64,000 nt of DNA from NCBI GenBank assembly GCA_029945375.1, contig JAQOTE010000022.1, positions 120,337-184,336 on the forward strand, in the 5' to 3' direction. The notes beneath the pieces were generated by a model. The model had not been told where the DNA came from. It worked only from the letters and a program-made list of their open reading frames with translations, and did no database searches. Below are positions 1 through 9,434 of the stretch, piece by piece; position 1 is the stretch's first letter; each line of letters starts with the position of its first letter. Origin of the DNA: Agaricus subrufescens. Its lineage: Eukaryota; Basidiomycota; Agaricomycetes; Agaricales; Agaricaceae. The translations under genes were made by a program, and so were the position numbers.

Positions 1-1
1 C

Positions 2-346
2 CCCTCCTACGTTGGTGGTGGGAGTTGGCTGTCAAATATCTTGATCAACGAGCCCCGCATGTGCGCAAGGGCCACAAGACTCATCCTGAACCACGGGCCT
101 ACTGCCGAGTACAGGATTCGTTTCAATGTTGGCGATTCTATCACCGCCTACTGTCACTATTGCCGGTCTGGTGCAAACCAGACCTGTGATCATTTGCTTA
201 ACAAGTGCAAAGCACTCGAACGGGCCAGATGTCAAGAGCGGTTTATGACCCTCACGGAGGTCCTTGTTTACCTTGATGATAATCCTTGGATATTTTCATT
301 TGAGGAACCACCTGAAGAGATTCATGCGCGGTTTTCACCTGAGTAG
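2..346 (+). CDS. LINE reverse-transcriptase polyprotein, C-terminal end (partial)
   Basis: The frame is open from the first bases of the window to a TAG at 344–346, so the 5' part lies outside. The 114 visible residues include a Cys/His cluster (CHYC, then CDHLLNKC). This resembles the zinc-binding tail found after the reverse transcriptase in fungal and animal LINEs, where it reads roughly CxxC...HxxxxC. The fragment would bind nucleic acid in the retrotransposition complex. No reverse transcriptase catalytic residues are in view. The call is inferred from this motif and the poly(A) context, so a domesticated or unrelated zinc-finger protein is possible but less likely. Confidence 0.55.
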   Translation, partial: PSYVGGGSWLSNILINEPRMCARATRLILNHGPTAEYRIRFNVGDSITAYCHYCRSGANQTCDHLLNKCKALERARCQERFMTLTEVLVYLDDNPWIFSFEEPPEEIHARFSPE

Positions 347-513
347 GAGAGTGGCTCTTTGGGACACACTGGGTTGGGACCCCTCTTGAAGGGTGAGTGT
401 TGTAGTTCCGGGTTCTGCTGTCTCTGGGGTCTCGACGGGTGACTGGGGTCTGGGGGTGGTGTCTTGTCGATGCCGCCGGGCTAAGCCGGGTACTCCCCAC
501 CGGGCTTCTGGCA

Positions 514-518
514 GATAG
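514..518. repeat. Target site duplication GATAG (left copy)
   Basis: GATAG directly precedes the 5' LTR and is repeated directly after the 3' LTR at 7089–7093. Five base pairs is the usual target duplication for Copia elements. Confidence 0.92.
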
Positions 519-923
519 TGTTAGAATAATAATAGTATTAGATGCTTGTATAAGCTCGTACTTTATTTAGATAGATATACTTGTATCTCTCCGAGCATTG
601 AGCGACTCATAGCTCTGCCTAATCGTGTATGTGGATACCTGTAGCTCATACTCTTCTAAGCTGAGCAATTATGCTTATAATATGCGACCCACAGTAAAGG
701 ATTTACCTGTGGATGGACTAGTAGTTTAGTATATAAACCCCATGTATTCACTGTAATCTATATCGTCGAAGATACATCTTCTACATCTCTACTACTCTCA
801 ACACCTACTTCAGCTCCTTAGAACTATCTCCTACTACTTCTAGTAAGTACTACTCAACCTGCCACTACGCTAGTTAGCTGCTAGCATGATGATTCCCTAG
901 AGGAAATCATTATTGTCTTAACA
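519..923 (+). repeat. 5' LTR of the Copia element
   Basis: This 405-bp repeat is bounded by TG...CA with short inverted ends. It carries a TATA-like sequence, TATATAAA, at about 730–737 that probably drives element transcription. It differs from the 3' LTR by an A/G, a two-base GC/AT change and two single changes near the end. Confidence 0.95.
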
Positions 924-935
924 GGTTATGGGCCC
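924..935 (+). other. Primer-binding site (initiator tRNA-Met anticodon arm)
   Basis: GGTTATGGGCCC directly follows the 5' LTR. It is complementary to GGGCCCATAACC, the anticodon stem-loop of eukaryotic initiator tRNA-Met. Drosophila copia is known to prime from an internal half-molecule of this tRNA. The same 12 bases occur beside the Copia remnant at 19341–19352. Confidence 0.85.
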
Positions 936-1162
936 CGATCGCCAGCTCACTATGTGCAAGGGCACTTGCACTAGCAGAGTAGGTTGATCATGTAACCTGG
1001 AATCGAGTGGTAGTGAGATACCCATATCTCCCAACTACAGTTGACCGCTATTCCGAGTCACCCATATAGGTGTACAGACCTATGACATCAGACTACTAGC
1101 AGCATCGGCTGATTACCCCTGCGCTATAAATTACTGATTTCTATTATTAGAATCAAGTAAAC

Positions 1163-4100
1163 ATGTCTCACGTCATCGCTCTGCTCAATTCTGTCGAACA
1201 ACTTACCGGAGCCGAGAATTACGGCACCTGGAAGGATGAAATGGCCGATATTCTTATCCTCCAAATCGCTAATGGGTTCTCATACAATGCCTACGACGTC
1301 TGCCTTAACAGGTGGACGATCCCGGCTAAACACAAACTTCCACCCAAGTTGGAAACCCAAACCCAAGAAGCTTATACTGAAGGTATAACCCAGCTTGAAG
1401 AAGAGAATAATACTATCGATGAAGCTATTGAAGAGAGGCATTGTCTCTCCCATACTGCAAGAGCAATGATAAATTCTAGGATTACTAGAGGCTTAGTTGC
1501 GCAGAGATTTGACTCTGCTGCAGACCTTTGGAACTTCCTCGAGAAGACTTATGGTGTAACCGGTCCATCGGCTATCTATGCCCTGTACCGGCAAACCATT
1601 AATTTCCGGATTTCCGGAACAAAGGAACCATCGGCCGAAATAGCCAGCCTCGAGTTAATCTATTCCAGGCTCCGAAGCACTGGGGTAGATATTCCAGAAT
1701 TAGTAATGGCGATGTCCCTGCTCGGTGCCATACCAGAGCATTGGAAAATCGCATCATCCTTCTTAGCCGCCAAAGGAGACGTCCCCGACGTAACCTTCCA
1801 AGCTGTCAGAGCTGCGATTTTACAAGAGTATAATCAGCGCCTGTCCAGCAATCACCCCCAGGTGAACCGCTTCTCTGGTGTCAAACAAGGAGGCTTTAAA
1901 AAGCCCCAATGGCAACCATATAAAGGACAACAGCAGCCTATGCAGCGACCTAATAATGGCCAGCAGCAACAGCAGCAACAACAACCACAGCAGAGGAATT
2001 CTGCTGGTCCGCAGAAGAAGACTCGCCGAGGGAGGAAAAAGCCTCAGCCTCAGGTAAATGAAATAATCGCCTCTACTGGCGTTCTGCAGCTTGACGACTA
2101 CTCGCCGCAGACCTCGACTCTTTTTGCCCCTGCCACGGGCCAACCACAGGTTAGCGCTCTTGGAGTTGCAACCTCATCAACGCTCCCAAAGAAGGTAGAG
2201 CATAATTCAACTTCGCAGATCACCCTTGACCCGCGACCCAGACCGTACCCTTCCAGAATGGCACTCGCCAAGGAACGCGCCCTCAAACTCTACGAGGACA
2301 GGACGCAATTCAGGAATGGTGGAGAAACTTCTACTACCCCCTTACCAATTTCGAAAGCAGAAATGCTCCGAAAGTTTTGGGAAGAAGAAGAAGCAACCGC
2401 AATGCGGAAACACATGGAAAATCCCATGTCTCCATACATGCAAAGGTACACAGAGATGCGCAGCGCCTTCCGATACCAAGCTTTCAAAGAAAAGCTGGAA
2501 AAGGAGGAGCTCCCCCAAGAGCCAATAATCGTCGACCCAATCGACGAGGCAATAAGGGAAGAAGCTCCGAAGAGCTTCGATCTCGAAACCGTGTCCCTGG
2601 GAAGCGAAACTGAGGACGTAAAGATCGATGATTACAAGTATGTGATCCGATCTATAAATGATTATCAAACAGCTAACCTTATACAGGCCGGAGATGTCCC
2701 CTACTATTCAGATGTAGGAAGAGACTCTAGTAGTACACCGGCCATATATTGTATTAATACACCTCCCTGCTGCTTCGCTTCTATATCTGAGGAAGTAAAT
2801 GAGGATTCTGCCGAACCTCAAGAAGCCAGAACACCAGATAATCATAGTACCGGCAATCTGCCTAGTATAAGTGGCGTTACACCTATAAACGACGACTTTC
2901 CGATCAGATGGTTACTAGATTCAGGAGCATCACGACACTTTACAAATAATCTTGATGACTTCCTAGATTATGTAACTGGTGATTACGGAGATGCGGGAAC
3001 CGCGCATAACAGCAATGATATAAAAATAACTGCTGTTGGAACCGTAATGATAGAGTACGAAGTCTATAATACGACTGACGGAAATACATACCTCATGCGA
3101 AACACTGTAACCAGGGTTGAATACGCAGAGGAATTACGAGAAAGGATACTATCAGTCAACACATATTTAAATATGGGTTGGACATCTATTGGCGAAACAG
3201 ATCGAACCATTCTATATGATAGACAGGGAAACCCTGCTTTAATGGCCCAAAAGGTTCCTGGAGGAGCTCAAAACCTCCACTATGTTCGATCCCGCATCAT
3301 TAAAAACGATGCTTATAACGTCAATAAAATAAGTGTTAATGAAATCACTTATGAAGTCTGGCATCAAAGATTCGGACACTGCTCAGATTTCGCTCTGAGC
3401 AAAATACCTGAATGCTCCAGTGAACGGATTAAAATTCCGAAAGCTTCTGATCATGTATGCAAAGGCTGTGCGCTAGGCAAACAAAATCAGAAACCCTTTC
3501 AACCAAACCCAAAACGAGCTAAGGCAATTGGAGAAATGACACATTCTGATCTTCTCGAAATGCCGATCAAGTCGTACTCCAAATATAAATGGGTACTGAC
3601 ATTTTTGGATGACTATTCATCCGCTTGCACAATCGTCCTAATAAGGAACAAAGCTGACGTACCAAGGTACATAGAAGCTTACGTACATAAAATGTGGCAT
3701 TCACAAAAAGTTCGTTGTTTCCAATTTCGGACAGACAATGGCGGAGAATATGTCTCCCAAGGACTCAAGGACTTCTTCCTTGACAATGCGATGGACCACC
3801 AAACAACAGTCCCCTATGCACACCAACAAAACGGTCGTGCAGAAAGGTTAAATCGCACCTTGCTCGAAAAAGAACAGGCAATGCGGCTACATGCCTGCTT
3901 ACCTGATTCTCATTGGGAATTTGCTATTTCAGCAGCCGTTCATGTATATAATAATACACCAATGCGTCACCTAAATTGGCAGACTCCACACCAATACTTC
4001 GGATATGAGAAGATCGATTTAAATCACCTCCGAGTATTTGGATGCGGTGCATATGCATTCATACCAGAGGAAAAGCGAATTAATAAGCTTTCACCTCGAT

Positions 4101-4267
4101 CTGAATTCATGACATTCATTGGATATGCTCCGGATGGAAGTTATTTGTTCTTCCGACACAAATCCAATAGAACTGTGTTCAGATCAAGATCTGCAATCTT
4201 TGATGAACGAATCTTTCCGTTCTGCCCAGACTACAAACCTGGTGAACTAGAGAAAAGAATGCTTTGA
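1163..4267 (+). CDS. Copia Gag–protease–integrase polyprotein
   Basis: This 1034-residue first part of the polyprotein makes the particle and integrates the cDNA. Residues about 60–215 look like the Copia Gag (UBN2-type) region. A Gln-rich stretch and a basic stretch (KKTRRGRKK) follow, and I see no CCHC zinc knuckle. The aspartic protease motif LLDSGAS has its Asp at residue 586. The integrase zinc domain starts near residue 733 (WHQRFGH, then CKGC). The catalytic core has D796, D858 and E894, with 35 residues between the last two. The frame ends at TGA 4265–4267, but the same frame reopens at once and runs into RT, so this looks like one polyprotein broken by a single nonsense codon. Confidence 0.93.
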   Translation: MSHVIALLNSVEQLTGAENYGTWKDEMADILILQIANGFSYNAYDVCLNRWTIPAKHKLPPKLETQTQEAYTEGITQLEEENNTIDEAIEERHCLSHTARAMINSRITRGLVAQRFDSAADLWNFLEKTYGVTGPSAIYALYRQTINFRISGTKEPSAEIASLELIYSRLRSTGVDIPELVMAMSLLGAIPEHWKIASSFLAAKGDVPDVTFQAVRAAILQEYNQRLSSNHPQVNRFSGVKQGGFKKPQWQPYKGQQQPMQRPNNGQQQQQQQQPQQRNSAGPQKKTRRGRKKPQPQVNEIIASTGVLQLDDYSPQTSTLFAPATGQPQVSALGVATSSTLPKKVEHNSTSQITLDPRPRPYPSRMALAKERALKLYEDRTQFRNGGETSTTPLPISKAEMLRKFWEEEEATAMRKHMENPMSPYMQRYTEMRSAFRYQAFKEKLEKEELPQEPIIVDPIDEAIREEAPKSFDLETVSLGSETEDVKIDDYKYVIRSINDYQTANLIQAGDVPYYSDVGRDSSSTPAIYCINTPPCCFASISEEVNEDSAEPQEARTPDNHSTGNLPSISGVTPINDDFPIRWLLDSGASRHFTNNLDDFLDYVTGDYGDAGTAHNSNDIKITAVGTVMIEYEVYNTTDGNTYLMRNTVTRVEYAEELRERILSVNTYLNMGWTSIGETDRTILYDRQGNPALMAQKVPGGAQNLHYVRSRIIKNDAYNVNKISVNEITYEVWHQRFGHCSDFALSKIPECSSERIKIPKASDHVCKGCALGKQNQKPFQPNPKRAKAIGEMTHSDLLEMPIKSYSKYKWVLTFLDDYSSACTIVLIRNKADVPRYIEAYVHKMWHSQKVRCFQFRTDNGGEYVSQGLKDFFLDNAMDHQTTVPYAHQQNGRAERLNRTLLEKEQAMRLHACLPDSHWEFAISAAVHVYNNTPMRHLNWQTPHQYFGYEKIDLNHLRVFGCGAYAFIPEEKRINKLSPRSEFMTFIGYAPDGSYLFFRHKSNRTVFRSRSAIFDERIFPFCPDYKPGELEKRML

Positions 4268-4363
4268 GACGATGGAACTGACGATTCATCATCCTCAGAA
4301 GAAGATCCTCTAAGACCCTTAGAGTATGATCCTAATTTCTCAGATTCTTTCACACCAAAACCG

Positions 4364-6652
4364 ATGAATAATTTTCGGCATAGCCAATATCATCACCCTT
4401 CTTCCTCTAATCAGGAGAGACCATCAAATCCCACTCCACCTCGTGATAACAGTCCACCACCTGATGATGACCATGAATCCTTCAGTCATGATATCGGAAG
4501 TGCAGAAGGACATCGTCAACCAATAGACTATCACGATGAAAATAGATTTGATCCGCAACCGCCGCCGTCTACCCCTTCTGACTTAGGTCCAGGAGAAGTT
4601 CAGCCTCCTCCCAGTACTCCTCCCCGCTTCTCTACGCAAGAGAAAGGAAAAATGAGAGCACCTACTCCGAGTCCGAGCTCTTCTCCGAGCCCAAGGTCGA
4701 TTCCTAAAGAACGACCCCCAGTCATAAGAAGAGAAAGGTCATTACCTAATAGACCTCCCTTCATTCTTCCAGAGGGATTCCCTCCGAGAAGATCGACAAG
4801 ACAACGGCAACCCCCTGTAAGACCAGGAAATGTCTATGGTGAAAGATCAAATCCTGTAGATATTGAAAGACAAAGTAGCGGAGACTGGCCAAGCTCAATC
4901 GCTTTGAAAGAGCAACCAGACCCTTCCGAACCTCCATCAGAAAGAATCAACCGACCACGTTGGCATTCTGATAGAGAAGATGTCGATGATCCGATGGGAA
5001 TGGTGATGGGTAAAAATAAACCCTTACCTAAAATTCCAGAAACAGAAGATCAACAACTAAAACGTCTTACAAGTGAGGGGGGAAAGGAATTCATTTCCAT
5101 TTTATTAGCAAAAGCCATCATTCCAGTCACTTATAGAGACCTTGAGAAAATACCTCGGGACGAACAGAAAGACTGGATTGCAGCATGCCTGGAGGAGCTC
5201 CAAGCCTTAAAAAAGCGAGGAGTTTATGAAATAGTTAAACTTCCGGAAGGAAGAAAAGCTATCAAAAATAGATGGGTCTTTAACGTAAAGTCTGATGGCC
5301 GGAAACGTGCTCGACTTGTCGCTAAAGGATTCTCTCAAATCGAAGGAATCGACTTCGATGAGTTATTTTCCCCTGTTGTACGATATGAAACTGCTCGCCT
5401 CATCTTCAGTGTTGCAGCACTAGAAGATTGGGAAATCGAGAGCGTCGATGTCAAAGCAGCATACTTATATGGAAAACTCGAAGAAGAAATCTACATGGAA
5501 GAACCGGAAGGTTTCCATGATCATCGAGGAAAAGTCTGGAAATTAAACCGTGCATTATATGGCCTGAAGCAATCTGGCTTAGCCTGGTGGCGTGAATTAA
5601 CCGCCTCTATGAAAGAACTAGGCTTTAAGCGATGTGCATCAGATGCAGGGGTATATTATTACGTTGACAAAGAAACGAAGCAACTCATCATTGCATTAGT
5701 TTACGTTGATGACGTAGCCATAATAGGGAAACGAACTGCAGTCTATATAGACTTAAAACGCAGATTCATGCTAAAATGGGAATGCCGAGATTTGGGTGAA
5801 ACCAAAGAATTCTTAGGAATGAGAATTCAAAGGGATCGAGAAAATCGACGACTATTCATAGACCAAGTTGATTATCTCGATAAAATCCTTGAAAGATTCG
5901 AGATTTCGTCTAAACCTACCAAGACGCCTCTCTCTTCAGGATTCACCTTTAACAAATTCGAAGGCATTGCGACGCCCATCTTTAAACAGAAGTACCAACA
6001 ATTGGTTGGATCACTTATGTACCTTATGATCGGTTCTAGGCCTGACATAGCCTATGCAACGGTCAAATTGAGTCAGCAATGTGCTAATCCAGCACAAGAA
6101 CATTACAACCAAGGTCTACATGTTCTTCGCTATCTATATGCCACCAGTAAATATAGACTCAATTATAACGGTGCCTCTAATGAAGCCATCGTTGCCTATT
6201 CTGATTCAGATTGGGCACAAGATCCAACTGACCGGAAATCTGTTACCGGTAATTATGTCACTTTAGCCCAAGGCTGTATAAGCTGGCTAAGTCGCAAACA
6301 AAAAACCGTTGCCTCTTCTTCCACAGAAGCAGAGTATATGGCAATTTCTGACTGCTCCAAACAACTTGTTTGGATGCATCAATTGCTAAAAGAAATCGGT
6401 TTTAAAGTCCAAATTCCACATTTGAATGCGGACAATGAAGGAGCTATTTTTTGGGGATCTAATCCTGTTCAAGAAAGACGCTCCAAACATATCGACATCC
6501 GATACCATGTAATCCGTGAATATGTCGAAGAAAAGAAGATTACTTTGTTATATGTCCCTGGTAATAAAAATCCAGCCGACATATTTACAAAAAATCTCGA
6601 CACTCGAAAATTTGAATTCATCCGATCACTGCTAGGGATTGAATTCTTCTAA
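4364..6652 (+). CDS. Copia reverse transcriptase–RNase H part of polyprotein
   Basis: This is the second half of the Copia polyprotein, in the same frame as gag. It is open from 4268 and the first ATG is at 4364. The first 250 residues are Pro/Ser-rich linker. RT follows, with the typical stretches NRWVFNVK, LVAKGF and DVKAAYLYG, and the catalytic YVDD at residues 447–450. The C-terminal Copia RNase H has SDSDWA near 613–618 and TEAEY near 654–658, with the acidic residues in place. It converts element RNA to cDNA. Without passing the upstream TGA it would not be made as a Gag-Pol fusion. Internal initiation at 4364 is possible but not expected for the family. Confidence 0.93.
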   Translation: MNNFRHSQYHHPSSSNQERPSNPTPPRDNSPPPDDDHESFSHDIGSAEGHRQPIDYHDENRFDPQPPPSTPSDLGPGEVQPPPSTPPRFSTQEKGKMRAPTPSPSSSPSPRSIPKERPPVIRRERSLPNRPPFILPEGFPPRRSTRQRQPPVRPGNVYGERSNPVDIERQSSGDWPSSIALKEQPDPSEPPSERINRPRWHSDREDVDDPMGMVMGKNKPLPKIPETEDQQLKRLTSEGGKEFISILLAKAIIPVTYRDLEKIPRDEQKDWIAACLEELQALKKRGVYEIVKLPEGRKAIKNRWVFNVKSDGRKRARLVAKGFSQIEGIDFDELFSPVVRYETARLIFSVAALEDWEIESVDVKAAYLYGKLEEEIYMEEPEGFHDHRGKVWKLNRALYGLKQSGLAWWRELTASMKELGFKRCASDAGVYYYVDKETKQLIIALVYVDDVAIIGKRTAVYIDLKRRFMLKWECRDLGETKEFLGMRIQRDRENRRLFIDQVDYLDKILERFEISSKPTKTPLSSGFTFNKFEGIATPIFKQKYQQLVGSLMYLMIGSRPDIAYATVKLSQQCANPAQEHYNQGLHVLRYLYATSKYRLNYNGASNEAIVAYSDSDWAQDPTDRKSVTGNYVTLAQGCISWLSRKQKTVASSSTEAEYMAISDCSKQLVWMHQLLKEIGFKVQIPHLNADNEGAIFWGSNPVQERRSKHIDIRYHVIREYVEEKKITLLYVPGNKNPADIFTKNLDTRKFEFIRSLLGIEFF

Positions 6653-6676
6653 ATTATTCCGTAGCTTATTTAGCAT

Positions 6677-6683
6677 GGAGGAG
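6677..6683 (+). other. Short polypurine tract
   Basis: GGAGGAG sits directly before the 3' LTR, where the plus-strand primer of LTR elements lies. It is short, so the call rests mainly on position. Confidence 0.6.
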
Positions 6684-7088
6684 TGTTAGAATAATAATAG
6701 TATTAGATGCTTGTATAAGCTCGTACTTTATTTAGATAGATATACTTGTATCTCTCCGAGCATTGAGCGACTCATAGCTCTGCCTAATCGTGTATGTGGA
6801 TACCTGTAGCTCATGCTCTTCTAAGCTGAGCAATTATGCTTATAATATGCGACCCACAGTAAAGGATTTACCTGTGGATGGACTAGTAGTTTAGTATATA
6901 AACCCCATGTATTCACTGTAATCTATATCGTCGAAGATACATCTTCTACATCTCTACTACTCTCAACACCTACTTCAGCTCCTTAGAACTATCTCCTACT
7001 ACTTCTAGTAAGTACTACTCAACCTATCACTACGCTAGTTAGCTGCTAGCATGATGATTCCCTAGAGGAAATCATTAGTGTCCTAACA
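6684..7088 (+). repeat. 3' LTR of the Copia element
   Basis: This 405-bp partner of the 5' LTR is about 99% identical to it by base-by-base reading. It ends in CTAACA, followed by the target duplication GATAG. Confidence 0.95.
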
Positions 7089-7456
7089 GATAGAACGACT
7101 GACACTTATGGGGGGTGAAACCCCGGGACTCTGGGATGATATTCCCCTAGTGGTCTTAGAGGGTGGGCGAAGGGACGAGACCTTGCCTGGATGGAGGCCT
7201 GGTCTGGTGTTTAAGTTCTGATGGGCGTGTCTCTGACTCGATCCGGGGAAGGAATACCGACCCCATTTGCCTTGCGACCTGCTGGAGCCCTGCCATGGAG
7301 GATGCATAGTTTGAGCTGGAAGGCGGCATGACGTCTTGGGTTTAGGGGGATTTTCTCTTTCTCCTTAAATAATTCTACTGCATGTATATGTATTAGGACC
7401 GGACTGCGATCGGGCGCCGGTATATAAATTTTGATTTCAAAAAAAAAAAAAAAAAA
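7089..7456 (+). mobile_element. LINE 3' UTR and poly(A) tail, right part
   Basis: This stretch, starting with the right GATAG copy, continues the LINE 3' UTR after the Copia insertion and ends in an A-tract of 18 bases (7439–7456). It has no coding capacity. The A-tract ends only 50 bp before the stop codon of the hydrolase gene on the opposite strand, so the LINE landed in or beside that gene's 3' UTR. Confidence 0.7.
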
Positions 7457-7505
7457 GATGCCAATCCTTTATAATTAGCTACCCTCCACATATAATAATC
7501 ATAGT

Positions 7506-9130
7506 CTACAATTCATCTTTCAAACGCCTCTCCTCTGCACCAGTACGCAAGGTGCGCAACCAATTTCTAATAGCTTGATTTACCTCTTCCGGATTCTCAA
7601 GCTGAAGCCAATGTGCGGCTTCCACAATCTATAACATCGTCAAAAAACTATGAATGGGTTCGGCCTCAAAATTACGAACTTTGACAGTCAAATTGGGAAG
7701 AAACTCTTCGCTTTTCAAGAGCTTCATCGCGTGCTCCCAGTTGGCGACGGGATCCTACAGATATTGCAATATTTGTTAGAAAAATGTCAAAATCAGGAGA
7801 TAAAATAACATACTGCAGTCGGAAGTATCGAGAGGACAGGCTGTGAAATCGTGTGGTTTCCTTGTTCGCTACTGAAGGCATGAGATCTTTGCCTGTTCTA
7901 TTGAGGAGGTCAGTGGTATATATTTTGAGGAAATGCAATGAAAGCCCTACCTCCTCTGTATAAAACCCCAATGCTAACAATAATAAGGCCATTCATTCCA
8001 ATAATTTAAGACAGAGCAATCACTTACTGTAAAGAAAACCTTGCCTCTCAAACGCATTAACCAAATAATCTTCCTCTTGTTCACTCAAAAATGGGATTGG
8101 CGGAATCTTGTCAAAATTCAGTCTTCAGTATGATCCTCACAGAAAAGAACCAAAATATAGGAATACAAACTTCCTTAATGTCCTTCCAGGCATCCATAAA
8201 CGATTCTTCACTCGTCAAAAATTTATCTGGCGGTGGGCTTGCAATACTTCGCAAAGTCGCTCGAAGTGATCTTCTTACATCACGCCCTAATTCTTTCGCC
8301 GCTTTCTCCGTTTCTCTGTCAAAAAATGTTTGATACGCGAGCTGTGGGAATGCAGGAACGAGCTTTTTGACTGATAGATAGGGTCCAGCTGAGGGAATGT
8401 ACTGATCACATGTAAACTTTTGTTAATGGCGCAGGATAGAGTTCAGTCACCGGTATAGCTGTGGCAACGACCGCGGTAAAGATATCTGGTCGCATACGCG
8501 CCGCCTCATAACAGACTTGTGAACCCCAATCATGCCTAATACCGAGGGAAAAGCCCATAAGCGACATCTAATTTCCAAATGGAAAAAAAACCAGGATCGA
8601 ACCCCATGCAGATAGCAGATTGTACGCCGGCATGTCCGAGGATACAAGTCAAATCTTGGACAATATCGCCCATTGTATGCGATGACTTAAAGTCTTCCGT
8701 ATGAGACGAATGCCCAAATCCACGTATATCAGGAGCTAACAGACGATAACCTTCGCCCTGAATAGAAAAATGTCAAAAATTTGTCGACGTCGGTCAATGC
8801 GCTCACTGACTTTCAGACTGTCAATCTGCCTCGACCAAGTACTCCAAACACTCGGCCACCCATGCACCATAAGAATAGTATCGGAGGTTTTATCATTAAC
8901 GTCAACATAACCTATGAAATCAAGTCAATTTGTCATGAAACTATCACAAATCTCCGCATATATGTACTCAATTCAATTTTCATTTGTCGTGGCGGCTCTC
9001 GCTGAACCGCGTCACAGTGCACAGTTTTTCTCGTGTAATCATGTGGATTAAAAGACAGAGCGCCAGAGATAAAGAAGGAGAGTATTAAGACTTTCGTAAA
9101 AGGCGCATGTAGCGAGGTCATCATCAACAT
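7506..9130 (-). CDS. Epoxide-hydrolase-like α/β hydrolase, secreted or ER-targeted
   Basis: This multi-exon gene reads intact when spliced at GT–AG sites. Exons include 9130–8968, 8911–8811, 8757–8603, 8535–8451, 8401–8171 and 8106–8028, with further short exons down to the TAG at 7506–7508. The N-terminus has a hydrophobic signal-like segment (LILSFFISGALSF). Next come the oxyanion motif HGWP, the nucleophile motif GHDWG (Asp nucleophile, as in epoxide hydrolases rather than Ser lipases), a lid with Tyr in LAYQ and GFYTEE, the acid Asp in LPTADP, and the catalytic His in EAAHW. The predicted reaction is epoxide hydrolysis to a diol. The substrate is unknown, and a haloalkane dehalogenase-like activity is less likely. 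Three nearby ATGs (9130, 9124, 9121) could each start translation. Confidence 0.85.
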
Positions 9131-9434
9131 AGTGGGAAGGTTGAAAAAGAAGGTAGGGCGCCGGCTACGGTCACTGGTTCTTTCTATAAGTGTCAAGAAA
9201 TCAATGATCATGACATGTTACAATTTTAGCATGTTCCATCTTGGCGTCCGTACATTACATTACGTGTGATGCTTGTTACCGCGCAAAAATCTGTCAAATA
9301 CGATAATGACATGCAACCGGGCAATTCATACTTCATAGTGGTTTCATATCCATGCAACCGACACTACATGAGTAATCACTGAAATTTTGTACAGCATGCA
9401 TGAGAAGATAGACTTATTGACAGACGAAGCAGTT

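Larger units (their letters stand above)
1..518 (+). mobile_element. LINE (non-LTR retrotransposon) 3' region, left part
   Basis: This is the 3' end of a non-LTR retrotransposon whose 5' part lies outside the window. It contains the end of an open frame, then about 170 bp of 3' UTR, and is cut at 518 by a Copia insertion. The right part resumes at 7089 and ends in an A-tract. The LINE assignment rests on the Cys/His cluster near the end of the protein and on the poly(A) end downstream. The clade cannot be determined from this fragment. Confidence 0.7.
519..7088 (+). mobile_element. Ty1/copia LTR retrotransposon, nearly complete
   Basis: The element is 6570 bp with two 405-bp LTRs that start TGTTAG and end in TAACA. 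It is flanked by the 5-bp duplication GATAG (514–518 and 7089–7093), which proves insertion by integrase into the LINE. The primer-binding site, gag, protease, integrase, RT and RNase H lie in Copia order, with integrase before RT. The LTRs differ at about 5 of 405 positions, so the insertion is fairly recent. One in-frame TGA (4265–4267) interrupts an otherwise open 1830-codon frame, so this copy is probably not autonomous as it stands. Confidence 0.95.

Noticed and set aside
1820..2668. Several minus- and plus-strand open frames inside the Copia gag region
   Set aside because: They are shadows of the gag frame, caused by the Gln-rich and Glu-rich composition; no motifs.
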